From Orientallactaga sibirica (Eukaryota > Chordata > Mammalia > Rodentia > Dipodidae), in NCBI GenBank assembly GCA_036365145.1, contig JAEOAD010000040.1, forward strand, positions 12,836,501-12,900,500: a stretch of DNA of 64,000 nucleotides, given 5' to 3'. The notes beneath the pieces are model-generated. The model saw only the letters and a list, made by a program, of their open reading frames with translations, ran no database searches and was not told the origin of the DNA. Of the stretch, positions 63,881 to 64,000 are shown one piece after another. How positions within the stretch are numbered: position 1 is the first letter of the stretch; every line of letters starts with the position of its first letter. The translations under genes and the position numbers were made by a program.

Positions 63881-64000
63881 GTGGTATGGTGGTATGTGTG
63901 TGTGTGTTAACTGCAGAGGAAACATACTTACATGAACAAGACACATAGACAAGAAGTTAATGAATCTTTCCTTATTAATTGGCTAAAGCCTGAATGCATC
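63881..64000. other. Window end, no feature seen
   Basis: Short GT run at about 63895-63908, otherwise single-copy sequence. Confidence 0.5.

Noticed and set aside
1..64000. Bacterial operons, phage or an integrated mobile system
   Set aside because: No long intact genes with ribosome-binding sites. Composition, splice sites and SINEs are those of a rodent intron.

Overview
The window is mammalian nuclear DNA from a rodent. It is dominated by short interspersed repeats: B1 (7SL-derived), a tRNA-derived B2-like family, B4-like chimeras and an ID element. ERVL-MaLR LTRs of the rodent ORR1/MT type and older mammalian repeats (MLT1/MST LTRs, L1M, L2, MIR, hAT) are also present. The B2-like body differs from the mouse/rat/hamster B2 consensus as I know it. 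Together with B1, B4 and ORR1-type LTRs this suggests a non-murid member of Myodonta, and a jerboa (Dipodidae) is my best guess. The species call is inference and only moderately secure. There is no sign of bacterial or viral gene organisation.

I find one protein-coding gene, on the minus strand. It is the 5' coding part of what looks like Cracd (KIAA1211, capping-protein-inhibiting regulator of actin dynamics) or a very close family member. The start-codon exon is at 52369-52451: acceptor, 16 bases of 5'UTR, an ATG in strong Kozak context, 22 codons, then a phase-1 donor. The next coding exon is at 3578-3752: acceptor, 175 bases, then a phase-2 donor. Their phases join cleanly across an intron of about 48.6 kb that fills most of the window. 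Positions 1-3577 belong to the following intron. Positions 52452-64000 belong to the intron upstream of the start exon. No promoter, CpG island or 5' noncoding exon could be recognised.

The rest is intron. Many SINEs are nested, or inserted one after another into the same target site; 2215-2731, 7335-7925, 8033-8446 and 10085-10743 are the clearest cases. Several head-to-head inverted SINE pairs should fold in the pre-mRNA, notably 5091-5561 and 57955-58357. Three long pyrimidine tracts (about 40771, 48087 and 55137) are purine-rich in the transcript sense. A few repeat-poor stretches (19341-19944, 24216-24700, 43400-44300, 47380-47690) look like candidate regulatory elements.

I saw no undescribed biological system. 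The most useful results are the two-exon reconstruction of the Cracd N-terminus, the layered repeat history, and a small unexplained ORF pair near 54.6-54.95 kb. Repeat boundaries were read by eye and may be off by about 5-20 bases.
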